Shown: positions 1-8,092, counted from the stretch's first letter. The stretch is DNA of 64,000 nucleotides from Palsa-1248 sp963737835 (GCA_963737835.1 CAVTUH010000001.1:682001-746000), one strand, 5' to 3'. Notes: a model not told the origin generated them from the letters alone. Made by a program: numbers and translations.

Positions 1-962
1 TCGGACACACGGTTCTCGGGTGTGAGCCGCTCGGCACCAGCCACCGGATCTGACCCCTTCGATACGGCGCCGTGCCACTGTGTGTATCCGGACAGATTCC
101 ACCGCCGAGTGGTGCCGTCGAACTCATGCGCCGCCGGCCCGAGCCCAGCGTAGGGGACGCCTGCCCAGTAGGCCCCATTATGGCAAGCGCGATACCCGGG
201 GCGTGCAAAATTCGAAACTTCATAGTGTTCATACCCCGCCTCCGTAAGCAGTTCGTGGGCGGCCAGGTATTCGGTCTCGTACAGCTCCTCTGGCGCCTCC
301 GCGACCGTCCCCCGGGCGATCCAGCGGGCCACCGGCGTGCCGGACTCGACAGTAAGGCCATACACGGACACATGCTGCGGGGAGAGCGACGTCAGCGCGT
401 CCAGGTCGGCTGCCCAGGAGCGACCCAGGCTGGAGGGGAGCGCGAAGATCAGATCCAGGGAGACGTTGGCGATGCCGGCACTGCGGACCGCGCGGACGGC
501 CTCGCTAATCCGGGCGGGGGAGTGGCTCCGGTGCATCCACGCGAGCGCGGTTGGGTCAAACGACTGGGCGCCGATCGACACGCGATTGATGCCTGCGGAC
601 GCCCAGGCGGCGCTCGCTGCGTCCGTCACATCCTCCGGGTTCGCCTCGAGCGTGATTTCAGCCCCGGCGTCCAGCGTGAGCCGGGCCCGCAGGACGTCGA
701 GCAGCTGTCGGACGCCGGCGGCGCCGAGGGCCAATGGTGTCCCCCCACCGAGGTACACACTTCGGACCGGCCATGGTTGCTCATCGTCGGGGAATCGCAG
801 CGCCACTTCGCGCGCGACTGCCTCGACATACGCGTCGACCGGCACGTGGCGCCGCACCGCAATGGCGAAGTCGCAATACGAGCAGCGGCGAGCGCAGAAC
901 GGCACGTGGACGTACACATGTCGCGGCCGCTGTGAGGGCGGCGCGTGCTGCGGCTCGCGCAT
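1..962 (-). CDS. hemW: HemW, radical SAM heme chaperone (3' end cut off)
   Basis: HemW is a cytoplasmic radical SAM-family heme chaperone, long misnamed oxygen-independent coproporphyrinogen oxidase. The frame translates without a break from ATG at 962 to the window edge, about 320 residues, so only the C-terminus is missing. Near residues 23-30 the 4Fe-4S cysteine motif CARRCSYC (CX3CX2C) is visible. It is followed by YLGGGTP, LEANPED, RVSIGAQSF and LDLIFALP. The HNGAYW motif (HNxxYW), which separates HemW from true HemN, is also present. The start ATG shares a base with the dprA stop (TGATG), so the two genes are translationally coupled in an obgE-dprA-hemW series. The identification is secure. 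Confidence 0.93.
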   Translation of the reverse strand, partial: MREPQHAPPSQRPRHVYVHVPFCARRCSYCDFAIAVRRHVPVDAYVEAVAREVALRFPDDEQPWPVRSVYLGGGTPLALGAAGVRQLLDVLRARLTLDAGAEITLEANPEDVTDAASAAWASAGINRVSIGAQSFDPTALAWMHRSHSPARISEAVRAVRSAGIANVSLDLIFALPSSLGRSWAADLDALTSLSPQHVSVYGLTVESGTPVARWIARGTVAEAPEELYETEYLAAHELLTEAGYEHYEVSNFARPGYRACHNGAYWAGVPYAGLGPAAHEFDGTTRRWNLSGYTQWHGAVSKGSDPVAGAERLTPENRVS

Positions 963-1822
963 CATCGACGGCGGATCTCGCCTGTCGCGTCGCACTCGAC
1001 TGCTCCCGCAAGCTCGAGTGAGGTGATCGCCGCGAGGCAACGGGTGGTCGGCAAGTGGGCGCGGATCGAGATCGTGTCAACGTCGGTGGCGCCATTCGCC
1101 AATACGTCCCACACGGACGCCTCGTCGGCGGAGAACTCAGGTGGCGGCGCGGTCACTTCGACCCGTGGGCTCAGAAGGGCGAGCGCGTCCTCAGCTTCCA
1201 CGATGACACACGCTCCCGGGTGATGGAGCAGCGCGTTCGATCCGCGAAACGCTGCGGTATCGACCGGACCTGGCACGACGCCGATCGTTCGATCGAGGTC
1301 GATCGCGGCGTGCACGGTGTGCAACGCACCGCTCGTGGCGCTCGCCTCGACCACAACGGTGGCCCGCGCGAGTGCGGCGATCAGGCGGTTGCGGTGCGGA
1401 AACATCCAGCGGTCGGGCCGAACCCCAACTGTCCATTCCGAGAGGAGGAGTCCATCAGCGGCAATTCGTTCGCGTAGTCCGCGGTTGCAGGCCGGTACGC
1501 CCGCATCAATGCCGCCTCCCAGTACGGCGCAGGTCCGTCCATTACCGCCTTCGAGGGCGCCCGTGTGGGCCGCTGCGTCGACGCCCATGGCCAGTCCACT
1601 CACGACGCATGCGCCCGCGCGTGCGAGCACTCGGGCGGTGCGTCTGGCAAAGGCAAGACTCGTCGGTGTGGCGTGACGCGCGCCGATGATGGCGATCACC
1701 TGCCGATCGAGCACGCGAGCGTCACCGACGGCGTAGAGTGGATCGGGCGCGTTGCGGAGGTCGAGGAGAGCGCTCGGATACGGCGGGGTACCGCGGGCCC
1801 ACGTGTGGAGCTCGCTAGGCAT
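962..1822 (-). CDS. dprA: DprA, DNA-processing protein A
   Basis: DprA binds incoming single-stranded DNA during transformation and loads RecA on it. The 286-residue product has the Rossmann-like core: IGARHATP (about 46-53, in place of the usual VGSR), VVSGLAMGVDAAAHTGAL (about 73-90), VLGGGID, SEW and a PHRNRLIAAL segment. The C-terminal 65 residues fit the family winged helix. There is no N-terminal SAM domain, as in many short homologues. It starts 3 nt after obgE and overlaps hemW by one base, so the three genes probably share a transcript. The presence of dprA is compatible with natural competence but does not prove it. Confidence 0.93.
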   Translation of the reverse strand: MPSELHTWARGTPPYPSALLDLRNAPDPLYAVGDARVLDRQVIAIIGARHATPTSLAFARRTARVLARAGACVVSGLAMGVDAAAHTGALEGGNGRTCAVLGGGIDAGVPACNRGLRERIAADGLLLSEWTVGVRPDRWMFPHRNRLIAALARATVVVEASATSGALHTVHAAIDLDRTIGVVPGPVDTAAFRGSNALLHHPGACVIVEAEDALALLSPRVEVTAPPPEFSADEASVWDVLANGATDVDTISIRAHLPTTRCLAAITSLELAGAVECDATGEIRRR

Positions 1823-1825
1823 CGC

Positions 1826-2845
1826 TCACGGCATCGACACCTGCTCGGTCGGACCGCGCTCGCGCTGACGGATGCTCATCAACTCGTCCCACCAGCCGCG
1901 GAGGAGCGTGTCGAGTTCCTGACGAGCCGCCGCGCTGATCGTGAACGTCGCGAACGCATCGGGCGCTTCAACAGGGGGCGGCGGATCATCGCCCCAGAGA
2001 TCCATTTTCGTGAGCACGACGCAATGGGGTTTCGCGAGCAGGGCGGGTGAATACGCGGCGATCTCGTGGCGCAGCGCGTCGTACTCGGCCTGCAGGTCGA
2101 GCGCATCGATTGGAATCAGGAGCGCGAGCAGCCGTGTGCGCTCAATGTGACGCAGGAACTGGAGGCCGAGCCCGCGTCCCTCGTGTGCGCCCTCGATGAT
2201 CCCGGGGATGTCCGCGACCACGAAGGTGCGGTGGTCGGTCAATGCAACGACGCCCAGGTTGGGGGACAGCGTGGTGAACGGATAGTCGGCGATCTTGGGG
2301 CGCGCAGCGGAGATCACCGATAGGAGCGTCGATTTCCCGGCGTTGGGTGGGCCGACCAGCCCGACGTCGGCGATGAGCTTGAGCTCGAGTGTCAGTGTGC
2401 GGCGCTCGCCGGACTCGCCCGGCTGCCACTCGCGCGGGGACTGATGAGTCGACGTGGCGAAAAACGCGTTGCCGCGCCCGCCGCGACCGCCGCGAGCGAC
2501 GAGCAGCCGTTCGCGATCGTCGAGGACCTCACCAAGCCGCTCGCCGCTTGCGTCGTCGATGACGACCGTACCGGGCGGTACCGGCATGACGATGTCGACG
2601 CCCGAGCGGCCGGTTTTGTTGCTGCCCATTCCGTGCTCGCCGCGCTCAGCCGACCAGCTATCTCGATACGTGTAATCGAGCAGGGTGCTCAGATTGGCGT
2701 CGGCCTGGACGAACACGTCGCCACCGCGGCCACCATCGCCGCCGTCCGGCCCACCCATCGGCACCCGCCACTCGCGGCGGAACGACGTGGCGCCGGACCC
2801 GCCGGTGCCCGCCTCAACGTGGACCACCACGCGGTCGATGAACAT
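1826..2845 (-). CDS. obgE: Obg/CgtA GTPase
   Basis: Obg is a large-subunit ribosome assembly and stress GTPase. The 339-residue protein opens with MFID and the glycine-rich Obg fold (about 1-158, with MGGPDGGDGGRGG). The G domain follows: G1 GPPNAGKS (165-172), G2 threonines in YPFTTLSPN, G3 DIPG (212-215), G4 TKMD (279-282) and G5 SAA (304-306). The extra C-terminal OCT domain found in some Obg proteins is absent. It heads the obgE-dprA-hemW series. The 158 nt upstream hold a striking inverted repeat, which separates it from the mla operon read in the same direction. Confidence 0.96.
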   Translation of the reverse strand: MFIDRVVVHVEAGTGGSGATSFRREWRVPMGGPDGGDGGRGGDVFVQADANLSTLLDYTYRDSWSAERGEHGMGSNKTGRSGVDIVMPVPPGTVVIDDASGERLGEVLDDRERLLVARGGRGGRGNAFFATSTHQSPREWQPGESGERRTLTLELKLIADVGLVGPPNAGKSTLLSVISAARPKIADYPFTTLSPNLGVVALTDHRTFVVADIPGIIEGAHEGRGLGLQFLRHIERTRLLALLIPIDALDLQAEYDALRHEIAAYSPALLAKPHCVVLTKMDLWGDDPPPPVEAPDAFATFTISAAARQELDTLLRGWWDELMSIRQRERGPTEQVSMP

Positions 2846-2886
2846 GGGTGAAGTCTAGCCGGGAGGCGGCAGCGAGACGTCATCGT

Positions 2887-2998
2887 GGACGTTGGACGTT
2901 GGACGTTAGACGTTGGAGGGAAACCTCGAGGGCCAGCTACGGTGCGTTTAGCTGGCCCGCGAGGTTCGTCTCCAACGTCCAACGTCAAACGTCCAAGT
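2887..2998. repeat. Nested inverted repeat with heptamer arms (copy 1), probable terminator
   Basis: The left arm is four head-to-tail heptamers, GGACGTT three times and AGACGTT once (2887-2914), then GGA. The right arm (2971-2998) is the complementary series TCCAACG, TCCAACG, TCAAACG, TCCAAGT; about 24 of 29 positions pair. Inside are a second stem (AACCTCG 2922-2928 with CGAGGTT 2960-2966) and a perfect 10-bp stem (GGGCCAGCTA 2930-2939 with TAGCTGGCCC 2949-2958) around a 9-nt loop. It lies between the mlaD stop and the obgE start, both read on the minus strand, so transcription termination or attenuation fits. There is no U tract. The inner stem-loop is shared with the element at 7495-7610. 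Confidence 0.85.
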
Positions 2999-3003
2999 CT
3001 TCG

Positions 3004-3981
3004 CTAGAAGACGCGGACCATCCCATGCGTATACCGACCTGGGTTCTGCTTCATGTCGAGGAGCACGGCATTCAGCGAGGTGATCGCGTGCGTGAGCTGG
3101 TCGTAGAGCTCCTGGTCGCGGAGCATCTTACCGACCGAGCCCTGGCCGCTGTTCAGCCTGCGGAGGAGGGAGTCTGCGCCGTCCGTCGTGGCGAGCAGGT
3201 GCGCGTACAACGTGTCGTCGTAGAGCAAGTGGCCCACGGTGCCTTGCCGCCGATTGAGCTGCCGAATGACCGAGTCGACGCCAGCGACGGCGGCGAGCAG
3301 GCTGGAATACAGTTGCGGATCGTCGATCAGGCGCCCGACGGTTCCGTGCGGGTTCTCGAAGCGACCCAGGAGGTTGTTGACGCGGGTGAGCGTGCCCGTC
3401 AGCTGGTCGTACAGCGAGCGGTTGGTCACCAACTGACCCATCGTCCCGTCGCCGCGCACAATGCCGCCGGTGATCGACTTGATGTCGCCGGTCAGCTGCA
3501 CAAGGTCTTGCACGACACTCGAGGCTTGCGCGATCACCTCGTCGACGTCGACCGAGGGGACAATGGGGATCGTGTCTCCCGGTTGCAGCATGTTGTAGCG
3601 GGGAGTGCCGGAGCTGATGTCGAGGATCTTGTCGCCGAGCAAGCCGAGGGAGCGAAGCGAGGCGCGGCTGTCGGCGCGGACCTGCGGCTGGAGCCGCCGG
3701 TCAATGGACAGCGACAGGCGCAGGTTGCGGGTGGTGTCGTTGCTGACCGGGAGGAATCGGACGTCGTTGATCGTGCCCGCGACCACGCCGTCGATCGTCA
3801 CCGATCCACCGCGACTGATGCCGCGCGCGTTGGGCAGGAAGACGTAGAGCGTGTAGCGTTTGGTGAACAGGTTGGAGGTTTCGCCCAACTTGTAGGTCGC
3901 CATCAGGAGGGTGCCGGCGGCCACGAGCACCAGCAAGCCGACGCGGAGCTCGTCCCAGGTAATGCCGACCGATCGCTTCAT
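3004..3981 (-). CDS. mlaD: MlaD/MCE-domain lipid-transport protein with four 34-residue repeats
   Basis: This is the substrate-binding component of an Mla-type phospholipid transporter, anchored in the inner membrane and facing the periplasm. The 325-residue product has one membrane helix (about 13-30) and an MCE domain (about 40-125, with LPNARGISRGGSVTIDGVVAG and LGLLGDK). After a linker there are four repeats that begin with GTMG, GTVG, GTVG and GSVG at residues 179, 213, 247 and 281, an exact 34-residue period. Each reads roughly G-x-VG-x-L-x(3)D-x-x-LY. It is the last gene of mlaE-mlaF-mlaD, 51 nt after mlaF. No MlaC or MlaA gene is in view. The family call is secure; the repeat role is unknown. 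Confidence 0.9.
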   Translation of the reverse strand: MKRSVGITWDELRVGLLVLVAAGTLLMATYKLGETSNLFTKRYTLYVFLPNARGISRGGSVTIDGVVAGTINDVRFLPVSNDTTRNLRLSLSIDRRLQPQVRADSRASLRSLGLLGDKILDISSGTPRYNMLQPGDTIPIVPSVDVDEVIAQASSVVQDLVQLTGDIKSITGGIVRGDGTMGQLVTNRSLYDQLTGTLTRVNNLLGRFENPHGTVGRLIDDPQLYSSLLAAVAGVDSVIRQLNRRQGTVGHLLYDDTLYAHLLATTDGADSLLRRLNSGQGSVGKMLRDQELYDQLTHAITSLNAVLLDMKQNPGRYTHGMVRVF

Positions 3982-4032
3982 CGGTTGAGCGGGGGTGCGG
4001 GCATCGGATGCGCACCCGGTGGCGCGCGCATC

Positions 4033-4926
4033 TCAGAGGCCTCCCAGGAAGTCGCGGATGTACCGGTCGTCGCTTGCCGCCATTTCCTCTGGTGTCCCGA
4101 AGAACACGAACCGGTGGTCGGCCAGGATCGCGATCGCGCTGGCCATACGATTGGCCGATCGGATGTCGTGGGAGACGACGAGACTCGTTACGTGCAGCTC
4201 GCGCTGGAGCTTCATGATCAATCGGGTGATGGTGCCGGTCGTGAGCGGGTCGAGGCCCGAGGTCGGCTCGTCGTAGAGCATGATCTCCGGGTCCTTGGCC
4301 AGCCCGCGGGCGATGCCGACCCGCTTCTTCATACCGCCCGACAGCTCCGCCGGCAGCCGGTTCATGACCGCATCCGGATCCAGGTCGACGAACTCGAGCT
4401 TCTGGCGCACCGTCCGTTCGATCTCCTCCTCCGTCTGCGTCGTGTGCTCGCGCAGCGGATAGGCGACGTTCTCATAGACCGACATCGAGTCGAACAATGC
4501 TGCGCCCTGAAACACCATCCCAATGCGTTGTCGCTCCATGAGCGCGGCGTCGAAGCTCAGTCCGACGACGTCGCGGCCGTTGATCAGGACGCGGCCTTCG
4601 TCCGGGATGAGGAGACGGAGGACGAGCTTGAGTATCGTGGATTTTCCCGTTCCGGATTCGCCGACAATGACGAGCGTTTCGCCTCGATACAGCTCCAGCG
4701 ACAGGTCCTCGAGGACCGGCTGGTCAAACGCGAGCGAGACCCCTTCGAGCGCGATGATCGGTACCTCGTTGGATGGCGCAGTGCGGTGCGCGGCCCTGTG
4801 GTCCGCAGTGGCCAGGGCCGTTTGGGCGGCAGCCGTGGCCTCGTCGTGCTGCAATTCGCGGCGTATGGCGGCTCGCGCGCGTCGGGCCCGGGGGTCATCG
4901 CTCCCCATGCCGCGGCTGTCGATCAT
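4033..4926 (-). CDS. mlaF: MlaF, ABC transporter ATPase for lipid transport
   Basis: This is the ATPase that powers the MlaFE-D complex at the cytoplasmic face of the inner membrane. I place the start at the ATG at 4926, whose ATGA overlaps the mlaE stop, which gives 297 residues. Longer in-frame readings upstream run through mlaE in another frame. Visible motifs are Walker A GESGTGKS (89-96), the Q-loop at FQGAALFDSM, signature LSGGM (195-199), Walker B IMLYDEPTSGLD (215-226) and the H-loop in VVSHD. About 50 charged, alanine-rich residues precede the ABC core, longer than usual for MlaF. Confidence 0.92.
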   Translation of the reverse strand: MIDSRGMGSDDPRARRARAAIRRELQHDEATAAAQTALATADHRAAHRTAPSNEVPIIALEGVSLAFDQPVLEDLSLELYRGETLVIVGESGTGKSTILKLVLRLLIPDEGRVLINGRDVVGLSFDAALMERQRIGMVFQGAALFDSMSVYENVAYPLREHTTQTEEEIERTVRQKLEFVDLDPDAVMNRLPAELSGGMKKRVGIARGLAKDPEIMLYDEPTSGLDPLTTGTITRLIMKLQRELHVTSLVVSHDIRSANRMASAIAILADHRFVFFGTPEEMAASDDRYIRDFLGGL

Positions 4927-5780
4927 GGACCCGCCGAGAAGAAGGCGAGCAGCATCTGCGTCATGAAGTAGTCGACGATGAGGATAGAGATGCTGGCGGC
5001 GACGACGGTGCGAGTCGTGCTCTGTCCCACGCCTTCCGTCCCGCCGGTCGTGGTGAGGCCGTAGTAGCAGGCGGTGATGGCGATGATGCCACCGAAGACA
5101 AAGGGCTTGGACAGTCCCTGTATGAAGTCGTTCGGAATGACGCGGAGGGTGAAGCCGTCGGCGGCGATCTGGTCCCACACCGTTCGCCAGTACAGCGAGC
5201 TGGGAACGCCGACGGAGAGGGATGCGATCACATTCCCTCCGACGATGCCGACCAGATCGTTGATGACGGTGAGCACAGGGAGCATGACCAGGGCGGCGAT
5301 GAGACGTGGCGTCACCAGCTTCTTGATCGGGTCTGTGCCGAGGGTGTGGAGCGCATCGATCTGCTCGGTCACGCGCATCGAACCGATTTCTGCGGCGATG
5401 CCGGAGCCGACGCGGCCGGCGACCATGAGTCCTGCGAGGACGGGACCCAGCTCTCGGATCATCGACGCGGCGACCAGGTGGCCCAGGTAGATCGTCGCGC
5501 CGAAGGTCTCGAGGCTGACCGACGATTGGAGGGCCAGGACCATCCCGGTGAAGAACCCTGTCAAGACGACAATGAACAGGGACTGGACCCCGATCGCGTC
5601 CATCTGCTGCACGACGTCCAAGGCATAGAAGGGGCGGGCGCCGATGAAGCGCACGGCGTTCCAGGTCAGCAGGGCGCGCTCCTGGATCGCGAACACTGCC
5701 AACTTGGCTTCGGCGTTGAGGCGAGCGAGCGAAGGATACGTCAAATTGACCCGGTTGAGAGGGCCTCGTAGCTTAAGCAT
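4923..5780 (-). CDS. mlaE: MlaE, permease of the Mla lipid transporter
   Basis: This is the membrane permease of the Mla transporter. The 285-residue product has the MlaE core: GMVLALQSSVSLETFGA, the cytoplasmic ELGPVLAGLMVAGRVG loop, ASIAAEIGSM-like and EQIDALHTLG segments, and three or four more hydrophobic stretches. It is 20-30 residues longer at the N-terminus than typical MlaE. The listed ATG is only 5 bp from the divergent kinase start, and a TTG or GTG near 5702-5696 would give a more usual length. It leads the mlaE-mlaF-mlaD operon, with a 4-nt overlap to mlaF. Confidence 0.9.
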   Translation of the reverse strand: MLKLRGPLNRVNLTYPSLARLNAEAKLAVFAIQERALLTWNAVRFIGARPFYALDVVQQMDAIGVQSLFIVVLTGFFTGMVLALQSSVSLETFGATIYLGHLVAASMIRELGPVLAGLMVAGRVGSGIAAEIGSMRVTEQIDALHTLGTDPIKKLVTPRLIAALVMLPVLTVINDLVGIVGGNVIASLSVGVPSSLYWRTVWDQIAADGFTLRVIPNDFIQGLSKPFVFGGIIAITACYYGLTTTGGTEGVGQSTTRTVVAASISILIVDYFMTQMLLAFFSAGP

Positions 5781-5785
5781 GGGGC

Positions 5786-6781
5786 ATGCCTCCGTCTCTT
5801 TCGCGCGCGCGCTTGGAAGCGCTCCTCGGCACCGCTCGTCGCGTGCGCGTGGCCATCGTAGGCGACGCGATGCTCGACGTGTACGTGCGCGGCGACGTCG
5901 AGCGTATCTCGCCTGAGGCGCCGGTGCCGGTCCTGCGGGTGCGAGAGCGGACGCACGCGCTGGGTGGCGCGGCCAACGTCGCGCACAACGTCATTGCCTT
6001 CGGGGCGCACTGCGAGCTCGTGGCGGCGCTCGGTCGCGATGCGGCCGCGCAGACGGTGCGGTCGCTGCTCGATGCGGTGGGTGCCGAGTGCCGCTCACTG
6101 ATCGAAGTGGAACGGCCGACGACGACCAAGACGCGGATTGTGGCGAGGGCGCAGCAAGTCGTGCGCGTCGACGAGGAAGACGACGTCGACATGGCGGGGG
6201 CGGAAGTCGAGCGATTGCTGGCGGCTGTGCGGCGCGCGGTGACGGACGCGGACGCGGTGATTCTCGAGGACTACAACAAGGGTGTGTTGGTCGCGCCGGT
6301 CATCGACGCGGCGATGCAGTGCGCGGCGGCGCGGGGCATCCCGGTGGTGGTGGATCCCAAGTACCGCAACTTTTTCCGGTACCGGGGCGCGACCGTGTTC
6401 AAGCCGAACCGGCGCGAGCTGGAGGCCGCGCTGGGCGCGGCCGTGGAGCTGGATTCGCCGCGCGCCTTACACGACGCGTTAGAGCGGCTTGGCGTGCAGC
6501 ACCTGCTGCTGACACTGGGCGAGCACGGGATGGCGCTGGTGGATCCGAGCGGGCGGACCGACCGGGTCCCGACGACGGCTCGAGCGGTGTACGACGTCGT
6601 GGGGGCCGGGGACACGGTGACGGCGTTCCTGGCGATCATGTTGGCGGCGGGCGCGACGCCGCTCGAAGCTGCCATTGTGGCCAACTACGCGGCCGGAGTG
6701 GAGGTTGGAAAGGCGGGTGCCGCAACGGTTTCCGCGGATGAGGTGCTGGAAGCGTATGGCGAGGCGTCGGAGCCCCGCTAG
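5786..6781 (+). CDS. rfaE1: D-glycero-beta-D-manno-heptose-7-phosphate kinase (RfaE1/HldA type)
   Basis: This cytoplasmic PfkB-family kinase phosphorylates heptose 7-phosphate at C1 on the way to ADP-heptose for LPS core. In the 331-residue product RISPEAPVPVL (40-50), LGGAANVAHN (59-68), EDYNKGVL (161-168), DPKYRNFFRYRG (190-201) and the catalytic VVGAGDT (271-277) are all present and typical of the RfaE first domain. The nucleotidyltransferase domain found in fused HldE is missing, so a separate hldC/rfaE2 is expected elsewhere. Its ATG is 5 bp from the divergent mlaE start, so its promoter must lie inside the annotated mlaE 5' end. It points to a heptose-containing LPS. Confidence 0.9.
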   Translation: MPPSLSRARLEALLGTARRVRVAIVGDAMLDVYVRGDVERISPEAPVPVLRVRERTHALGGAANVAHNVIAFGAHCELVAALGRDAAAQTVRSLLDAVGAECRSLIEVERPTTTKTRIVARAQQVVRVDEEDDVDMAGAEVERLLAAVRRAVTDADAVILEDYNKGVLVAPVIDAAMQCAAARGIPVVVDPKYRNFFRYRGATVFKPNRRELEAALGAAVELDSPRALHDALERLGVQHLLLTLGEHGMALVDPSGRTDRVPTTARAVYDVVGAGDTVTAFLAIMLAAGATPLEAAIVANYAAGVEVGKAGAATVSADEVLEAYGEASEPR

Positions 6782-6784
6782 CGT

Positions 6785-7489
6785 GTGGCGGTGTCGCGCA
6801 GCGATCTTTCATACGTGGTGCATTTTCGCTCGGAGGGACTCGGTCGCAGCGTACGCCGGTACGGGCTTGCGGCGGTTGCGTGCACCCTGACCGCGAGTTC
6901 CGCGCGGTCGCAGGAGGTGCAGCAACAGGAGGTCTACCGCGCGATGCTGAACGGCGTGTACGTGCAAGTGACGGCCACGTCTGACCGCGGGCTCGAGATC
7001 TCGGCTGGCAAGCCGCCGGATCACGTGCAGTTGTCGGCGGTGTTGACCGAGGTGGCGGAGAGCTGGGCGGATTCCGGATCCCGCGTGCTGACTGCGACAG
7101 ACACCACGGTCCATGTGGACACTGCGGCAGCCCACCACGAGCCCGTCACCTTGACCAGTGGGATGCTGCAGGACAGCACGCACAACGGTGCGGCGCTGGA
7201 CCGTGTGGTGTCGGACAGTACGGCGCCCTGCTCGTTGTTTTTCGTGGACGGTGCGAACCTGAATCACGTGCGAGCGGACGTGCCGTGTGGTGCAGCGCAC
7301 CAGTTCCTCGACGCGGTGCGGCGGGCTGCGGCGGTGCAGGCGGGGTACGAGCGGGCCGACCCGACGTGCCCGGCGGCTTTGGCGGCGAAGGCGTTGCGTG
7401 AAGCCAAGCGGCGAAAGGATTCCCTGGCGGTGGCCGCGCGGTTACAGCTGACGCGTCACAAGGACTCGGCGGCGGGCGCGATACCTTAA
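6785..7489 (+). CDS. Hypothetical protein, possibly exported
   Basis: I do not recognise the family. The frame starts with GTG 3 nt after the kinase stop, so it is probably co-transcribed with it. The first 40 residues contain a weak hydrophobic stretch (GLAAVACTLTASSARSQ) that could be a signal peptide cut after the Ala-Arg-Ser region. The middle is rich in Thr, Val and Asp, as in a beta-rich secreted domain. The last 70 residues become Ala/Arg/Lys-rich and helical. Four cysteines after residue 30 could form disulfides. Kinase coupling suggests an envelope role, but that is inference. A large inverted repeat follows the stop. Confidence 0.6.
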   Translation: MAVSRSDLSYVVHFRSEGLGRSVRRYGLAAVACTLTASSARSQEVQQQEVYRAMLNGVYVQVTATSDRGLEISAGKPPDHVQLSAVLTEVAESWADSGSRVLTATDTTVHVDTAAAHHEPVTLTSGMLQDSTHNGAALDRVVSDSTAPCSLFFVDGANLNHVRADVPCGAAHQFLDAVRRAAAVQAGYERADPTCPAALAAKALREAKRRKDSLAVAARLQLTRHKDSAAGAIP

Positions 7490-7494
7490 CTGCA

Positions 7495-7610
7495 GGGATC
7501 AGGGATCGGGGGTCAGGGGTCGGAGGAACAAACACAGAGGGCCAGTTACGATGCGCTGCAACTGGCCCTTCGATTTGCTCCCCGACCCCTGACCCCCGAT
7601 CCCTGACCCC
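7495..7610. repeat. Nested inverted repeat with heptamer arms (copy 2), probable bidirectional terminator
   Basis: The left arm is four heptamers, GGGATCA, GGGATCG, GGGGTCA and GGGGTCG (7495-7522). The right arm is CGACCCC, TGACCCC, CGATCCC and TGACCCC (7583-7610), complementary at 27 of 28 positions. Enclosed is a 10-bp stem, AGGGCCAGTT (7538-7547) with AACTGGCCCT (7560-7569), around a 12-nt loop containing ACGATGCG. It lies between two convergent genes, where a bidirectional terminator is expected. The inner GGGCCAGYTACGRTGCG is shared with the element at 2887-2998, although the arms are unrelated in sequence. Confidence 0.88.
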
Positions 7611-7615
7611 AGCAG

Positions 7616-8092
7616 TTATTCCGACTGCACCGTCACGGTAGCCTGGAGCGCCGCGACGACGGCCGAGACCTGCGCGGTGCCGGAGACGAAGCAGGATAGG
7701 GCGCCGACATAGCCCTGGGCCCCGAGGCCTTTGCCGACCGCGGTGACGACTGCGGGGTCTGAGGACGACCAGGTTACCGTCTGGTTGTCGAGGATCGTCC
7801 CGTTGACGTCCTTGACGATGGCGAAGAGCGGAATCCCACCACCGGAGGGACACGAGACCTGGCAGCTGGGTGGCTGGGCTCCGACGATAGTGATGATGTC
7901 AGGCTGACCCGCGGGTGGTGGGCCGCCTTGCGGGGGGTCGGAGGAACAGGTAGCGCTCCGGTTCGGGCCGGTGGCGCCGCTCGTGGTGTTCGAGCAGGCG
8001 AGACAGCCGATCGCAAACGCCGCGACCGTTGCCGCGCCGATTGCGGCTCGCGTCACTCGTGCTCGCAGACACCCCATCCCACGTATGTTCAC
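7616..8092 (-). CDS. Secreted protein or lipoprotein with a bacterial Ig-like (BIG2-like) domain
   Basis: The 158-residue product begins with a basic stretch and a hydrophobic helix (about 14-30) ending in IGCLAC, which fits a signal peptide and possibly a lipobox. A Ser/Pro/Gly-rich linker follows. Residues about 65-155 read as one Ig-like beta-sandwich with the BIG2-style pattern KDVNGTILDNQTVTWSSSDP and later GTAQVSAVVAALQATVTV. Five cysteines are spread through the mature part and may form disulfides. Such single-domain proteins are usually envelope-associated, and no partner is visible. It converges on the preceding gene across the heptamer-armed repeat. Confidence 0.7.
   Translation of the reverse strand: MNIRGMGCLRARVTRAAIGAATVAAFAIGCLACSNTTSGATGPNRSATCSSDPPQGGPPPAGQPDIITIVGAQPPSCQVSCPSGGGIPLFAIVKDVNGTILDNQTVTWSSSDPAVVTAVGKGLGAQGYVGALSCFVSGTAQVSAVVAALQATVTVQSE

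Noticed and set aside
2887..2998. CRISPR-like array because of the repeated heptamers
   Set aside because: The repeats are only 7 bases, contiguous without spacers, and arranged as inverted arms.
2848..4971. A 707-codon plus-strand open frame opposite the mla genes
   Set aside because: It is the antisense shadow of mlaD and mlaF, with composition typical of such shadows (Gly/Arg/Asp/Val-rich, no domain), while the minus strand holds full families.
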